Positions 17,750 through 25,983 of a DNA stretch of 32,376 bases are shown in pieces. The stretch is taken from NCBI RefSeq assembly GCF_003003795.1, contig NZ_PVWK01000122.1, positions 1 through 32,376 on the forward strand, given 5' to 3'. Source of the DNA: Stenomitos frigidus ULC18 (GTDB lineage: Bacteria > Cyanobacteriota > Cyanobacteriia > Leptolyngbyales > Leptolyngbyaceae). A program made the translations under genes and the position numbers. Within the stretch, counting starts at the first letter, position 1. Every line of letters starts with the position of its first letter. The notes under the pieces were generated by a model. It was given only the letters and a program-made list of their open reading frames with translations. It had not been told where the DNA came from and made no database searches.

Positions 17750-19507
17750 TTAGGATGCGGCGAGTTCTGGGGTGCTGGTGAGGTTTGCAAGGATTTGGCG
17801 CATTTCGTCGATCGCCTGCCCCTGCTGTTCTCCTGCCTCTTGGAACTGCGGCATCGTACCAGCAATACCTTCCAGTCGTTGACGCAACCCATCCACGTTG
17901 TCTTGAATCGGTTGGAGCATTTCCTGGTAAAGGTTCACGCGTCCCCAGGTTTCGGCGGCAGCGGAACGACGATCGAGTAGGGCTTGCTCTAGCTGTTTGA
18001 GCTCGTTGCGCTTGTTTTCTTGTTCGGTTGCTTGGGTATTGACCATGCCTTGTGCCTGGTCGATCGCGCCACGCATTTGCTCAATCTGGCTTTCCAACTT
18101 TTGCAATTCTTCTACCTGCTGTTGCCGTTGCGCTTCGATTTGGCTGAGAATCGGTCCAAGATCAATGTCGTTCTCTTGCCCATTTGGATCGACATTGCCT
18201 TGACGACGTTGTAAGACAGCTCGGTGCTGGCTAAGTAGGCCGTCGCGTTCTCTCAGGTTCCGTCGCTGCCCCACCAGGGTTTCGTTGAGCATCTGGTAGC
18301 CGTCTTGCTCGTCTGCCAGTTCGTTTTCCAGGTTGAGGCGATCGTACTCATTGGCTGCCTGGATTTTCGCCTGCAGCTCGTCGATCTCTTGTTGCTTATA
18401 ACGCAGTTCTTCTTCTTGACTCTCGACGAACTGAGAGAGCTTCTGCAAATCGCGCTCTAGATCGCTGACCACCTTTTGCAACTCATCCACTGAGAGCTTT
18501 TCGAGCGCTTCAACGTCTATTTTCTGCCCAATTTTAACCTTGTCTGATGTGTCTGCTAAGCCGTAGAGGTGCTGATGCAAATCCTCTTGATTGTGAATTT
18601 GTACCCCCAGCATCCGGGCATACTCTTGGCGCACGTTGAGTGATGTCTGCTGAACTTTTAGCTCAGCTCGTCCTTGCTCCAGGGACTCTTGTGCCTGGCT
18701 CCACTCTTGCCAGCGTTGCTGTATCTCTTGAGTTTGGCGATCGGCGTCGCCTTGAAGCTGTTGCACGGTTAAGCGCTGCTGCTCCAAATTTTGCCACTGC
18801 TGATTCAGCGTATTTTGCTGCTGGGTCAGAATCTCAAAGGAGGCATTCAATTGCTCGCGTACTGAATCGGTTGGAGGTACAGCCTCCGCTAAGCGATTCA
18901 GCAAATCATGAATCGTGCGCGCCTGATCATCGTCGAGAAACGCGGTCTGCTGAAACTCTGCTTGACGCTCTTCCAGGCGACGCATTTCGCCCCGGAGATG
19001 ATCCCAGGCACCTTCCAGTTCCTGGCGGTTGCGTTCAAATTCGTCTCGCTGTTGGGTCACTTCATCCCGCAGCGTTTCTACTTCCTGACGCTGCTGCTCT
19101 AGTTGCTCAAAGTCGTCCTCCATCTGCTGGAGCTGCTCACGCCGGGCTTCCATCTCCATTTCCCGACGGTTGAGCTCCTGGCTTTGATAGGTCAGCGATT
19201 GCTTCCACTGCTCAATTTCTTCTTCCTGTGTCTTAAATTTTTCTTGCAGACGCGAAAAGTTTTGGAGGATACTGACCAGCTGCCGACCTGCTTCCTGAAC
19301 GCGCTGCACCTGCTTATTTGCCGTCAGATCAACTAAGACAAGGGCACCACCATTGTAGTTATTTGCCTCATCACAGCCCACCACTTCTTCACCCGGCACA
19401 GCGCTCCAGCTTTGTTCAGACCGCTGGCAGGCAAGCAGTTTTAGCTCTGCTTTCCCGCCGCCCAGCAAGCCACCACTTTTCTTTTGTACTTCTGCTAGAT
19501 ACAGCAC
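17750..19507 (-). CDS. hmpF: HmpF pilus motility protein, long coiled coil
   Basis: This 585-residue protein matches HmpF, which in filamentous cyanobacteria is needed for type IV pilus motility and is reported to localise dynamically at cell poles. The N-terminal 75 residues are a small globular region (MLYLAEVQKKSGGLLGGGKA, then LVLVDLTANKQVQRVQEAG). Residues about 80-560 are almost wholly predicted coiled coil, rich in Gln and Glu, with heptad patterns and a break near 370-390. The start is GTG with AGAGG upstream. Unlike the Nostoc punctiforme locus as I recall it (hmpF reading with hmpA-E), here hmpF is on the opposite strand and diverges from hmpA across 830 bases that hold tandem repeats. 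Confidence 0.88.
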   Translation of the reverse strand: MLYLAEVQKKSGGLLGGGKAELKLLACQRSEQSWSAVPGEEVVGCDEANNYNGGALVLVDLTANKQVQRVQEAGRQLVSILQNFSRLQEKFKTQEEEIEQWKQSLTYQSQELNRREMEMEARREQLQQMEDDFEQLEQQRQEVETLRDEVTQQRDEFERNRQELEGAWDHLRGEMRRLEERQAEFQQTAFLDDDQARTIHDLLNRLAEAVPPTDSVREQLNASFEILTQQQNTLNQQWQNLEQQRLTVQQLQGDADRQTQEIQQRWQEWSQAQESLEQGRAELKVQQTSLNVRQEYARMLGVQIHNQEDLHQHLYGLADTSDKVKIGQKIDVEALEKLSVDELQKVVSDLERDLQKLSQFVESQEEELRYKQQEIDELQAKIQAANEYDRLNLENELADEQDGYQMLNETLVGQRRNLRERDGLLSQHRAVLQRRQGNVDPNGQENDIDLGPILSQIEAQRQQQVEELQKLESQIEQMRGAIDQAQGMVNTQATEQENKRNELKQLEQALLDRRSAAAETWGRVNLYQEMLQPIQDNVDGLRQRLEGIAGTMPQFQEAGEQQGQAIDEMRQILANLTSTPELAAS

Positions 19508-20337
19508 GCTGATAATCCTCTTCTGTGTCTATGCGCAATATCGATCGCTTTTGACAGTCTAATTTTGACAGTCTAATTTTCAACGGTCCAGTCAAACACC
19601 ATTAGACCTAGTGTAGTGAGACAAACCTGGCAAAACAATCTTTGCGACAAATCGCGATCGTACAAACCGCTTCTTGTCTGCCAGTGCGTTGCCTTCCAAA
19701 ACGAGTTTTCCCTTCACAGCACGCCAACCTTTTACGGTGACAGCCCTACCGTCTTTTAGTTCCTCGTCAATCAGCTCAGCCTGTGACCAAGCAGCCCTAA
19801 ATGGAGGTTGGTATGCACTCGCTTTGCCAGTCTCTCTAGGAAATATCATGTCTCTGCAACGCTTAAAGTGCACTGGTAGAAAGACAGTTAAAAAAGCGAA
19901 CGCTTCTGGGAAAGCAGCACTATACCATTAGTGCAGCAACATGCCATTAATCATGCCATTAATTTAGTTGGCGTTTACTGGACTCTAATTTAGCATTGCC
20001 TCAAGAGACAACCATAAAGAACTGTAAAGCATGGGCGTCTGTCGTGCACAGCCCACTCGTCTCTTTTTTAATGACTGTAAGGCAACATCGGTACCAAGCA
20101 GATCGTAGAGGAGGAACGGTTGCGATCGCAAATCAGGCAGCAGCGAAGCAGAAAACTGAGAGATTCTATCGATAACGGCATCAAGGAGAGTATAAAAGTT
20201 GTATCTGCCAGTACGCTGTTGGCACATCAGAAATTCTTTGCCGAGCAAAGGCTGCTTGATTTGCCAAGCAAAGTCTGCTTGGGAAGATGCCTGAATCGAA
20301 ACGAGTTCAAAGCGTTTGAGGAAAAGGCTGGAGTTTC
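19508..20337. promoter_or_regulatory. 830-base hmpF-hmpA divergent regulatory region with two tandem repeats
   Basis: No firm gene is present. Next to hmpF there is an exact 14-base tandem repeat (TTTTGACAGTCTAA at 19549-19562 and 19563-19576). Further on, the 12-base unit CATGCCATTAAT occurs twice in tandem at 19940-19951 and 19952-19963, about 375 bases before hmpA. These would be natural sites for a regulator of the motility genes. Hormogonium motility genes are under a sigma-factor cascade (SigJ, SigC, SigF) in Nostoc punctiforme. I do not know whether any of those act here. A weak 93-codon ORF lies at 19592-19873. Confidence 0.5.
19592..19873 (-). CDS. Doubtful small ORF in the hmpF-hmpA spacer
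   Basis: This 93-codon ORF begins at a GTG; an internal ATG nine codons in would give 85 residues. The translation has a mixed, charged composition (AWSQAELIDEELKDGRAVTV, then KGKLVLEGNALADKKRFV) that looks more protein-like than most shadow ORFs. I recognise no family. It lies between the two divergent hmp promoters in a region otherwise full of repeats. It may be a small gene, the remains of one, or chance. Confidence 0.25.
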   Translation of the reverse strand: MHFKRCRDMIFPRETGKASAYQPPFRAAWSQAELIDEELKDGRAVTVKGWRAVKGKLVLEGNALADKKRFVRSRFVAKIVLPGLSHYTRSNGV

Positions 20338-21672
20338 ATGCAGGGTAAGTTGAATGAAATTGACATTCGTAGCATTCTGCAACTCATTGAGTTGGGGCAG
20401 CGCACAGGCGAGCTTTTTGTCGAAGCCTACCCGTCGCAGCCAAGTGGCATGGGCAACCCCGGCGTGATTTATGTGCAAGATGTGCGAACCTCGAAAGCGC
20501 TAGCAGAACAATACTGGTTTGTTTTCTTTTTGAATGGGCAGATTGTGTATGCAGCCGATCGTGCCACCAACCTGTCTCGCCTGTCAGATTATTTGCGGCG
20601 TTATCGGGCAGAAGCAACGCTCAGCCATCTGGTGGTGCCGTCGATCGCGACAACCAATGCTCCAGAGTATGGCTACTTATGGGCTCTGCTTGAGAACCAC
20701 ACCCTCACACCAGCCCAAGGTCGCAGCATTATTCAGAGCATGGTGCATGAAACGCTGTTTGACCTGCTGAGCCTGCATCAAGGGTCCTTTATTTTTGAGC
20801 TTGGTCCAGCGCTGTCACCACAGTTGACCACCCTGGAGGTGACGCCATTGCTAGCCAAAACAATGACACAGGTGCAGGAATGGAAGCAGTTTCATCCCCA
20901 TATCCAGTCACCCGATCAGTGCCCCGCGATCGCGGATCTCACCACACTGCAAGAAACGCTCTCAAAACGCACATTGGCGGCCTTAGATCGCTATGCAGAT
21001 GGCAAGACTTCGATTCGCCAGATTGCACGTTATTTAAACCGAGATAGTTTAACGGTGGCAAGGGCAATCTATCCTTATGTACAGAAAGGTATGATTCAGC
21101 TTGTCTACAGTACGGCTCAGGAAAGCGCCCAAGAAAAGGAAAACGGCAGCGGTTTCAAACCCTTTCGATCCAAAGAGTTTGGACTTCATCAAGAAGCCAG
21201 GAAGTTACGCGTTGTTTGTATTGACGATGGCGTGAGCGTTCGTGAGACGGTAGAACACATTTTGCAGCAGCACGGCTATGAAGCAACCGCGATCGGTAAC
21301 CCTTTGAAAGCACTCAGCCTTGTCTTCCAACTCAAACCTGATCTCATCCTCTGTGATATTGCGATGCCCGAACTAGATGGGTACGAAATCTGCGCCATGC
21401 TGCGGAAGTCAACGGCCTTTCGCCAACTCCCGATCGTCATGCTGACCGGCAAAGATGGCTTTATCGATCGCGTAAAAGCAAAAATGGTTGGCGCCACCGA
21501 CTATTTGACTAAACCATTTGGTGAAAGTGAGCTTTTAATGTTAGTTGAAAAATACATCGGTATCGGCAACCAGCACAGCGATCGACCAAGCAAAACACGA
21601 GCGAATATAAATGGCGACGGGTTAGAAATAGATGCAAATGACGCTAACTCGACATCATCCGCATCCATTTAG
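20338..21672 (+). CDS. hmpA: HmpA/PatA-type response regulator (DUF4388 plus REC)
   Basis: This 444-residue PatA-family regulator is the first gene of the plus-strand chemotaxis-like operon (PilG in Synechocystis nomenclature). Residues about 1-180 form the DUF4388/PATAN domain (MQGKLNEIDIRSILQLIELGQRTGELFVE, WFVFFLNGQIVYAAD). A helical segment at 200-260 includes a helix-turn-helix-like stretch (GKTSIRQIARYLNRDSLTVARAIYPYVQKG). The C-terminal REC domain (289-405) has Asp296/Asp297, phospho-acceptor Asp340 in LILCDIAMP, Thr370 and Lys392. A short polar tail ends the protein. The ATG at 20338 follows GGAG. The long leader may hold regulatory sites. All acceptor-site residues are intact, so phosphorylation by HmpE is likely. 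Confidence 0.9.
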   Translation: MQGKLNEIDIRSILQLIELGQRTGELFVEAYPSQPSGMGNPGVIYVQDVRTSKALAEQYWFVFFLNGQIVYAADRATNLSRLSDYLRRYRAEATLSHLVVPSIATTNAPEYGYLWALLENHTLTPAQGRSIIQSMVHETLFDLLSLHQGSFIFELGPALSPQLTTLEVTPLLAKTMTQVQEWKQFHPHIQSPDQCPAIADLTTLQETLSKRTLAALDRYADGKTSIRQIARYLNRDSLTVARAIYPYVQKGMIQLVYSTAQESAQEKENGSGFKPFRSKEFGLHQEARKLRVVCIDDGVSVRETVEHILQQHGYEATAIGNPLKALSLVFQLKPDLILCDIAMPELDGYEICAMLRKSTAFRQLPIVMLTGKDGFIDRVKAKMVGATDYLTKPFGESELLMLVEKYIGIGNQHSDRPSKTRANINGDGLEIDANDANSTSSASI

Positions 21673-21778
21673 CGCGAGATCGAGGATACTTTATGGATTA
21701 CACAGTTTTAGAGTGACATTAGATGAGTAGCGTTGGGTCTTCCCGTTAACGTTTTGGTCGGCAAGCAGGGAAAAGAAG

Positions 21779-22144
21779 ATGAGTACAGTTCTAGTCGTGG
21801 AAGATAGCGTGACCCAACGAGAGATGATTACCGATCTCTTAAAGGGCAGTGGCCTAAGTGTGACGGTGGCGGGGGATGGCGTTGAGGCCTTAGAGCAAAT
21901 TCAAGGACACCGACCTGATCTTGTCGTGCTGGATATCGTCATGCCGCGCATGAATGGCTACGAAGTCTGCCGTCGACTCAAAGCCGATCCCAAGACTCAG
22001 GATGTGCCAGTGGTCATGTGTTCGTCCAAGGGAGAAGAGTTCGATCGCTATTGGGGCATGAAACAAGGAGCCGATGCCTACATCGCCAAACCGTTTCAGC
22101 CAACCGAATTAGTGGGCACAGTGAAGCAATTGTTGCGGGGTTGA
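21779..22144 (+). CDS. hmpB: CheY-like single-domain response regulator (HmpB/PilH type)
   Basis: This 121-residue protein is a lone REC domain. Acidic residues Glu8/Asp9, phospho-acceptor Asp52 (VVLDIVMPRMNGYE), Ser82/Ser83 in the Thr/Ser position and Lys104 (DAYIAKPF) are intact. There is no output domain, so it should act by binding a partner, as CheY does, or as a phosphate sink. It lies 106 bases after hmpA and only 12 bases before hmpC, so it is in the same operon. It corresponds to PilH in Synechocystis. Confidence 0.93.
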   Translation: MSTVLVVEDSVTQREMITDLLKGSGLSVTVAGDGVEALEQIQGHRPDLVVLDIVMPRMNGYEVCRRLKADPKTQDVPVVMCSSKGEEFDRYWGMKQGADAYIAKPFQPTELVGTVKQLLRG

Positions 22145-22156
22145 GGCAAACGGCTT

Positions 22157-22687
22157 ATGGTTGGTAATCCAGACTTTTTAACGGGTAGAGGGCAGGATCA
22201 GGCTCCCGAATTTCAGGAGTTAGAGAGCCCTGAGGGCGAGTTGCACTTGCGGTTCTACATCACGTCAGGACATGAATTTGCACTGCCTGCAACCGGCATT
22301 CGGGAAGTGTTGTCACCGTCGCCCGATCGGATTACGCCCGTGCCCAATGTTTCGCCACTGCTTTTGGGTACGCTTAACGTACGAGGGCGCGTCGTTTGGG
22401 TAGCAGATCTCGGTCAATTTCTCGGTGATCCAACACCATTGAACACAGATAAACCAGAAGTTCAAGTCATCGCGGTAGAAGACCAAGACATTATGCTAGG
22501 TTTAGCGGTCGATCGCATCGTTGGTATGGATTGGTTGGATATTGAGGAGGTACAGATGTCAACCAACGTTCCCGATAGTGTCGCGCCGTTTCTGCGCGGT
22601 GAGTGGGTTTTAGATGCTCAGGCGAACAAGTTTTTGCGGTTGCTCGATCAAATCGCTATTTTGCGGTCAGCACGTTGGGCAGCCTAG
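22157..22687 (+). CDS. hmpC: CheW-like adaptor (HmpC/PilI type)
   Basis: This 176-residue CheW-family scaffold should link the receptor HmpD with the kinase HmpE. The N-terminal 25 residues are polar. The CheW fold spans about 25-170, with LHLRFYITSGHEFALPATGIREVL, NVSPLLLGTLNVRGRVVWVADL, VIAVEDQDIMLGLAVDRIVGM and VAPFLRGEWVL. The gene is tightly packed after hmpB (12 bases) and is followed by a 155-base gap to hmpD. Confidence 0.93.
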   Translation: MVGNPDFLTGRGQDQAPEFQELESPEGELHLRFYITSGHEFALPATGIREVLSPSPDRITPVPNVSPLLLGTLNVRGRVVWVADLGQFLGDPTPLNTDKPEVQVIAVEDQDIMLGLAVDRIVGMDWLDIEEVQMSTNVPDSVAPFLRGEWVLDAQANKFLRLLDQIAILRSARWAA

Positions 22688-22830
22688 GAGAGAAATCGAC
22701 GTGAAAAAACTGAGAACTAGCAGTAAAACTGAGGAACGAGTCACGCGGATTGAGTTTGGTGTCGGCAGCAGCCGTTCCGTACATCACAATCCCTCCGCTA
22801 TGCCTAGGCTACAGCACTCAATACGCAACT

Positions 22831-22839
22831 GGGAGGAGG
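22831..22839 (+). promoter_or_regulatory. Strong Shine-Dalgarno deciding the hmpD start
   Basis: GGGAGGAGG lies just before the ATG at 22843 with suitable spacing. It argues for the shorter protein over the TTG at 22750, which adds 31 residues of unlikely sequence. Confidence 0.8.
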
Positions 22840-22842
22840 CAA

Positions 22843-25725
22843 ATGGCATCAGGCACTGAATACGCACAGGAATACCAGCAAGCTCAAAAAGCCTACGTGC
22901 AGGGCAACTATCAAGAGGCTGCCGAAATCGTCGATCGCCTCGTCAAAGAATTTCCTGAAGACCCCAGCGCGTCTCTGCTGCGTGGTCACGTTTACTGCTA
23001 CGGGCTACAGCAGTTCGCGATCGCCAGAGACCAATACCAGTCAGTCCTGGGGCTCACAGCCGATCAAGAGTTTATCAATTATGCCAACGATGGCTTAGCT
23101 TACATCAACAGCCAATCTGACAGCGGCAATAACGAGGCAGACAATTTTGATGCGGCGATCGCGTCGGATGCGTATGCCCCAGCCGAGCCTGACTATGCAG
23201 CCGCGAACAATTGGCAAAACGGTGATTCGCTGGGGCTGGATGACGAGTTTGACAATGCCTTTGGTGCCGACGACCTTGATTTTGACCCAAATTTAGACCC
23301 AAATTTCAGTCCGTCAGCCAATGCCTATGGGCAGAACTTTGCGGCTCCTCCAGACCAAGAGCCTTTCTCCAACCCGTTTGCCAACAGCACCTACCTACAA
23401 GAAGAATCCGATCAGCTAGACGACCTTGATATCCCCTCTGATCCATTCTCGGTTGATGCTGCAGGGCTACAGTCTCCCCCGGATGAATCCTTCTTCCAAC
23501 CGTCAGCCGAAGCGCCGCTTGACAGGAGCGACACACCAAGTCAGTTTGACTACGGTGCTCCGGACTATGGCATAGGGGCGTCCCCTGATGATCAGTTCGC
23601 ATCCGCTTTAGATGATTTCGATGACGCTTTTGCGCCATTGGACTTCCCAGAGGAAGCCCCGATCGATCCGCCACCCTACCTTGGAGAAAGCGATAGCCTG
23701 ATGGGCGATCGTACGACCGAATTACCGAGCCAAACCCGCACTCCTCCTCCCCGTCTCAGCGAAGATGAAACACTCTTCATGGGTAGTACCGGGGCGTACG
23801 AGGACGATCAAACTTTTGGGCCTGCCAGTGGGTTTACGCAAGAGCCAGTAGACACTGCCTACGGCGATCGCACCACTAGCCCAGCAGGCGGCATCGGGCA
23901 GACGAGTGCCGACTTTCTGGATGAGTTTGACGAATTTGACGATCTCGGTAACCTTGCCGATTTTGATCTATCCGATAATTCTGCGGGCTTTACAAGTCCT
24001 GCTGTTGGGACAGGCTTTGACTTGCCCGGTGGCGCAGCGTTAGCGGGCGGGACAGCGCTAGCGGGTGGAGCAGCGCTAGCGAGTGGAGCGACCAGTCGTG
24101 ATTTTGACTCCATGGACTTCAGTAATGGTGGGAGCCACTCTACTATTTCAGATGATGAAGTTTTTAGTATCTCCAGCACCTCTGACCAGGTGCCGACCTT
24201 TACCCAAAATGACCAGCAAACGCTTGAACCCACCTCTAGCGTTGAGCAAGGAGCACTAGCGTTCCTAGAGAATGCCCCCATTGAGCGCAAGCAGTTTTAC
24301 ACCGCGATTACAGCTGGGATCTTCTCTGCTGTAGCAGTTGCAGTCGTCAACCTCATCTCTACCAGCACTCTTCCTGGTACCTCTGCCAACGCCACGGCAC
24401 AGGAAAAAGAACTCTCCAGTGCCGTGATCTCGCGGCTGCAAAGCACTGGCTGGGCCATGGCTCTAGTGGGCGGTTTGTCTGGCGGTATGGCCGCGTTTGC
24501 TGTGGGGCAATTTACCGCTAAGAAAATCAGACAGTCTACCGATGACTTGCAAGCCCAGTTCAACTCGGTTTCTCAAGGCAACTTAAATGCTCGCGCCACG
24601 GTTTATACCGAGGATGAGTTTGGTCATCTGTCAACCGGTTTCAACCAGATGGCGCGAGTCATTTTGACAACCACGAGCGAAGCGCAGCGCAAAGCCGAAG
24701 AGCAAGAGCAAGCGAAGGAAGATCTACAGCGGCAGGTAATTCGTCTGCTCGACGATGTGGAGGGCGCAGCGCGTGGCGACTTGACCGTGCAGGCAGAAGT
24801 TACTGCCGACGTACTGGGAGCTGTAGCTGACTCGTTCAACCTGACAATTCAAAACCTGCGTGAAATTGTGCAACAGGTGAAGGTGGCCGCGCGACAAGTA
24901 AGCAAAGGCTCCACTGACAATGAAATGTTTGCTCGCAGTTTGTCGTCTGATGCGCTCCGGCAGGCAGAAGAACTTGCCGTCACGCTGAACTCAGTACAGG
25001 TAATGACTGACTCGATTCAACGGGTGGCAGAAAGCGCTCGTGAAGCAGAGGAAGTGGCACGATCGGCATCGGCAACCGCCCTCAAAGGTGGTGAAGCGGT
25101 AGAACGAACAGTGGCAGGTATTCTCGAAATTCGTGAAACGGTAGCTGAGACAACCCGCAAGGTGAAGCGACTAGCAGAATCGTCTCAAGAGATTTCTAAA
25201 ATTGTGGCGTTGATTTCTCAAATTGCCTCCCGTACAAACTTGCTGGCACTCAACGCTAGTATTGAGGCAGCACGGGCAGGGGAAGCGGGTCGTGGGTTTG
25301 CGATTGTGGCTGACGAAGTGCGACAGCTGGCTGACCGAGCTGCCAAAGCGTCAAAAGAAATCGAACAAATTGTGTTGCAAATTCAGGGTGAAACGGGTTC
25401 CGTCATGACGGCCATGGAAGAAGGGACGCAGCAGGTGATTGAGGGCACGCGCTTGGCTGAGCAGGCGAAGCGATCGCTCGAAGATATCATTCAAGTGTCC
25501 AATCGGATTGATGTGCTGGTGCGATCGATTACAGCGGATACGGTTGAACAGACCGAAACCTCCCGTGCCGTAGCACAGGTGATGCAATCTGTTGAGTTGA
25601 CTGCCCAAGAAACCTCTCAAGAGGCACAGCGAGTGTCCGGTTCGCTGCAAAACCTGGTAGGTGTTGCCCGCGACTTGCTCACTTCTGTGGAACGGTTCCG
25701 AGTCGAAACCATTGAGCGCAAATAG
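22843..25725 (+). CDS. hmpD: Methyl-accepting chemotaxis protein of the pilus system (HmpD/PilJ type)
   Basis: This 960-residue receptor starts at the ATG at 22843. Residues 1-90 form a TPR-like helical domain ([27 protein letters not shown]). About 95-480 is acidic, Asp/Pro/Ser-rich and probably disordered, with DDFDDAF and [10 protein letters not shown] motifs and a GAALAG-type repeat at 397-417. Two membrane helices (about 487-508 and 537-557) enclose only about 27 periplasmic residues. HAMP-like segments follow (about 558-610 and 630-680), then the MCP signalling hairpin (about 700-940) whose tip carries [20 protein letters not shown] (about 797-816), the CheW/CheA contact site. The usual periplasmic ligand domain is missing, so input probably comes from the cytoplasmic side. 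Confidence 0.92.
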   Translation: MASGTEYAQEYQQAQKAYVQGNYQEAAEIVDRLVKEFPEDPSASLLRGHVYCYGLQQFAIARDQYQSVLGLTADQEFINYANDGLAYINSQSDSGNNEADNFDAAIASDAYAPAEPDYAAANNWQNGDSLGLDDEFDNAFGADDLDFDPNLDPNFSPSANAYGQNFAAPPDQEPFSNPFANSTYLQEESDQLDDLDIPSDPFSVDAAGLQSPPDESFFQPSAEAPLDRSDTPSQFDYGAPDYGIGASPDDQFASALDDFDDAFAPLDFPEEAPIDPPPYLGESDSLMGDRTTELPSQTRTPPPRLSEDETLFMGSTGAYEDDQTFGPASGFTQEPVDTAYGDRTTSPAGGIGQTSADFLDEFDEFDDLGNLADFDLSDNSAGFTSPAVGTGFDLPGGAALAGGTALAGGAALASGATSRDFDSMDFSNGGSHSTISDDEVFSISSTSDQVPTFTQNDQQTLEPTSSVEQGALAFLENAPIERKQFYTAITAGIFSAVAVAVVNLISTSTLPGTSANATAQEKELSSAVISRLQSTGWAMALVGGLSGGMAAFAVGQFTAKKIRQSTDDLQAQFNSVSQGNLNARATVYTEDEFGHLSTGFNQMARVILTTTSEAQRKAEEQEQAKEDLQRQVIRLLDDVEGAARGDLTVQAEVTADVLGAVADSFNLTIQNLREIVQQVKVAARQVSKGSTDNEMFARSLSSDALRQAEELAVTLNSVQVMTDSIQRVAESAREAEEVARSASATALKGGEAVERTVAGILEIRETVAETTRKVKRLAESSQEISKIVALISQIASRTNLLALNASIEAARAGEAGRGFAIVADEVRQLADRAAKASKEIEQIVLQIQGETGSVMTAMEEGTQQVIEGTRLAEQAKRSLEDIIQVSNRIDVLVRSITADTVEQTETSRAVAQVMQSVELTAQETSQEAQRVSGSLQNLVGVARDLLTSVERFRVETIERK
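24031..24093 (+). repeat. 18-base minisatellite in hmpD
   Basis: Three imperfect 18-base units (24031-24048, 24049-24066, 24067-24084) and half a fourth encode [18 protein letters not shown] and GAT. The unit keeps the reading frame. Differences between units are few, which suggests recent expansion. Confidence 0.85.
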
Positions 25726-25983
25726 CCGTATATCAGGAGAGCTTTGCTGCGGGTGTCAATTTTAGGTGTATCAGGTACAGTAGAGCAATCCAGAACGGTG
25801 TCATCCTCTCAAGCGAGAGGTATCAACATTTTCTCGCTACTGGCACTTGAGTCTGGAGCTTGCAACGTCAAAGCGCGTCTGCTGCTACTGAAAATTCCTT
25901 CTCAACATCCCTAAGCGATCGATTTCACAGCGACTGACCCGTCTCGGTAGCAATCATACTTTCCAAAGGAATGGGACACTGCC
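25726..25983. other. 258-base gap between hmpD and hmpE with a hairpin
   Basis: No ORF is visible. A small perfect hairpin, CCTCTC at 25805-25810 and GAGAGG at 25815-25820 with a four-base loop, lies 80 bases after hmpD. It is followed by mixed bases rather than a T-run. The gap is the largest within the operon and could contain an internal promoter or an RNA processing site for the very long hmpE gene. Confidence 0.35.

Noticed and set aside
18640-19173. 177-codon plus-strand ORF opposite hmpF
   Set aside because: Antisense to the Gln/Glu-rich coiled coil; composition is that of a shadow frame.
19985-20353. Two overlapping small ORFs (87 and 77 codons) in the hmpA leader
   Set aside because: They lie on opposite strands, have no ribosome-binding sites or recognised family, and one runs into the hmpA start.
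22750-22842. Longer HmpD from the TTG at 22750
   Set aside because: The ATG at 22843 has a GGGAGGAGG site just before it and the added residues look non-coding.
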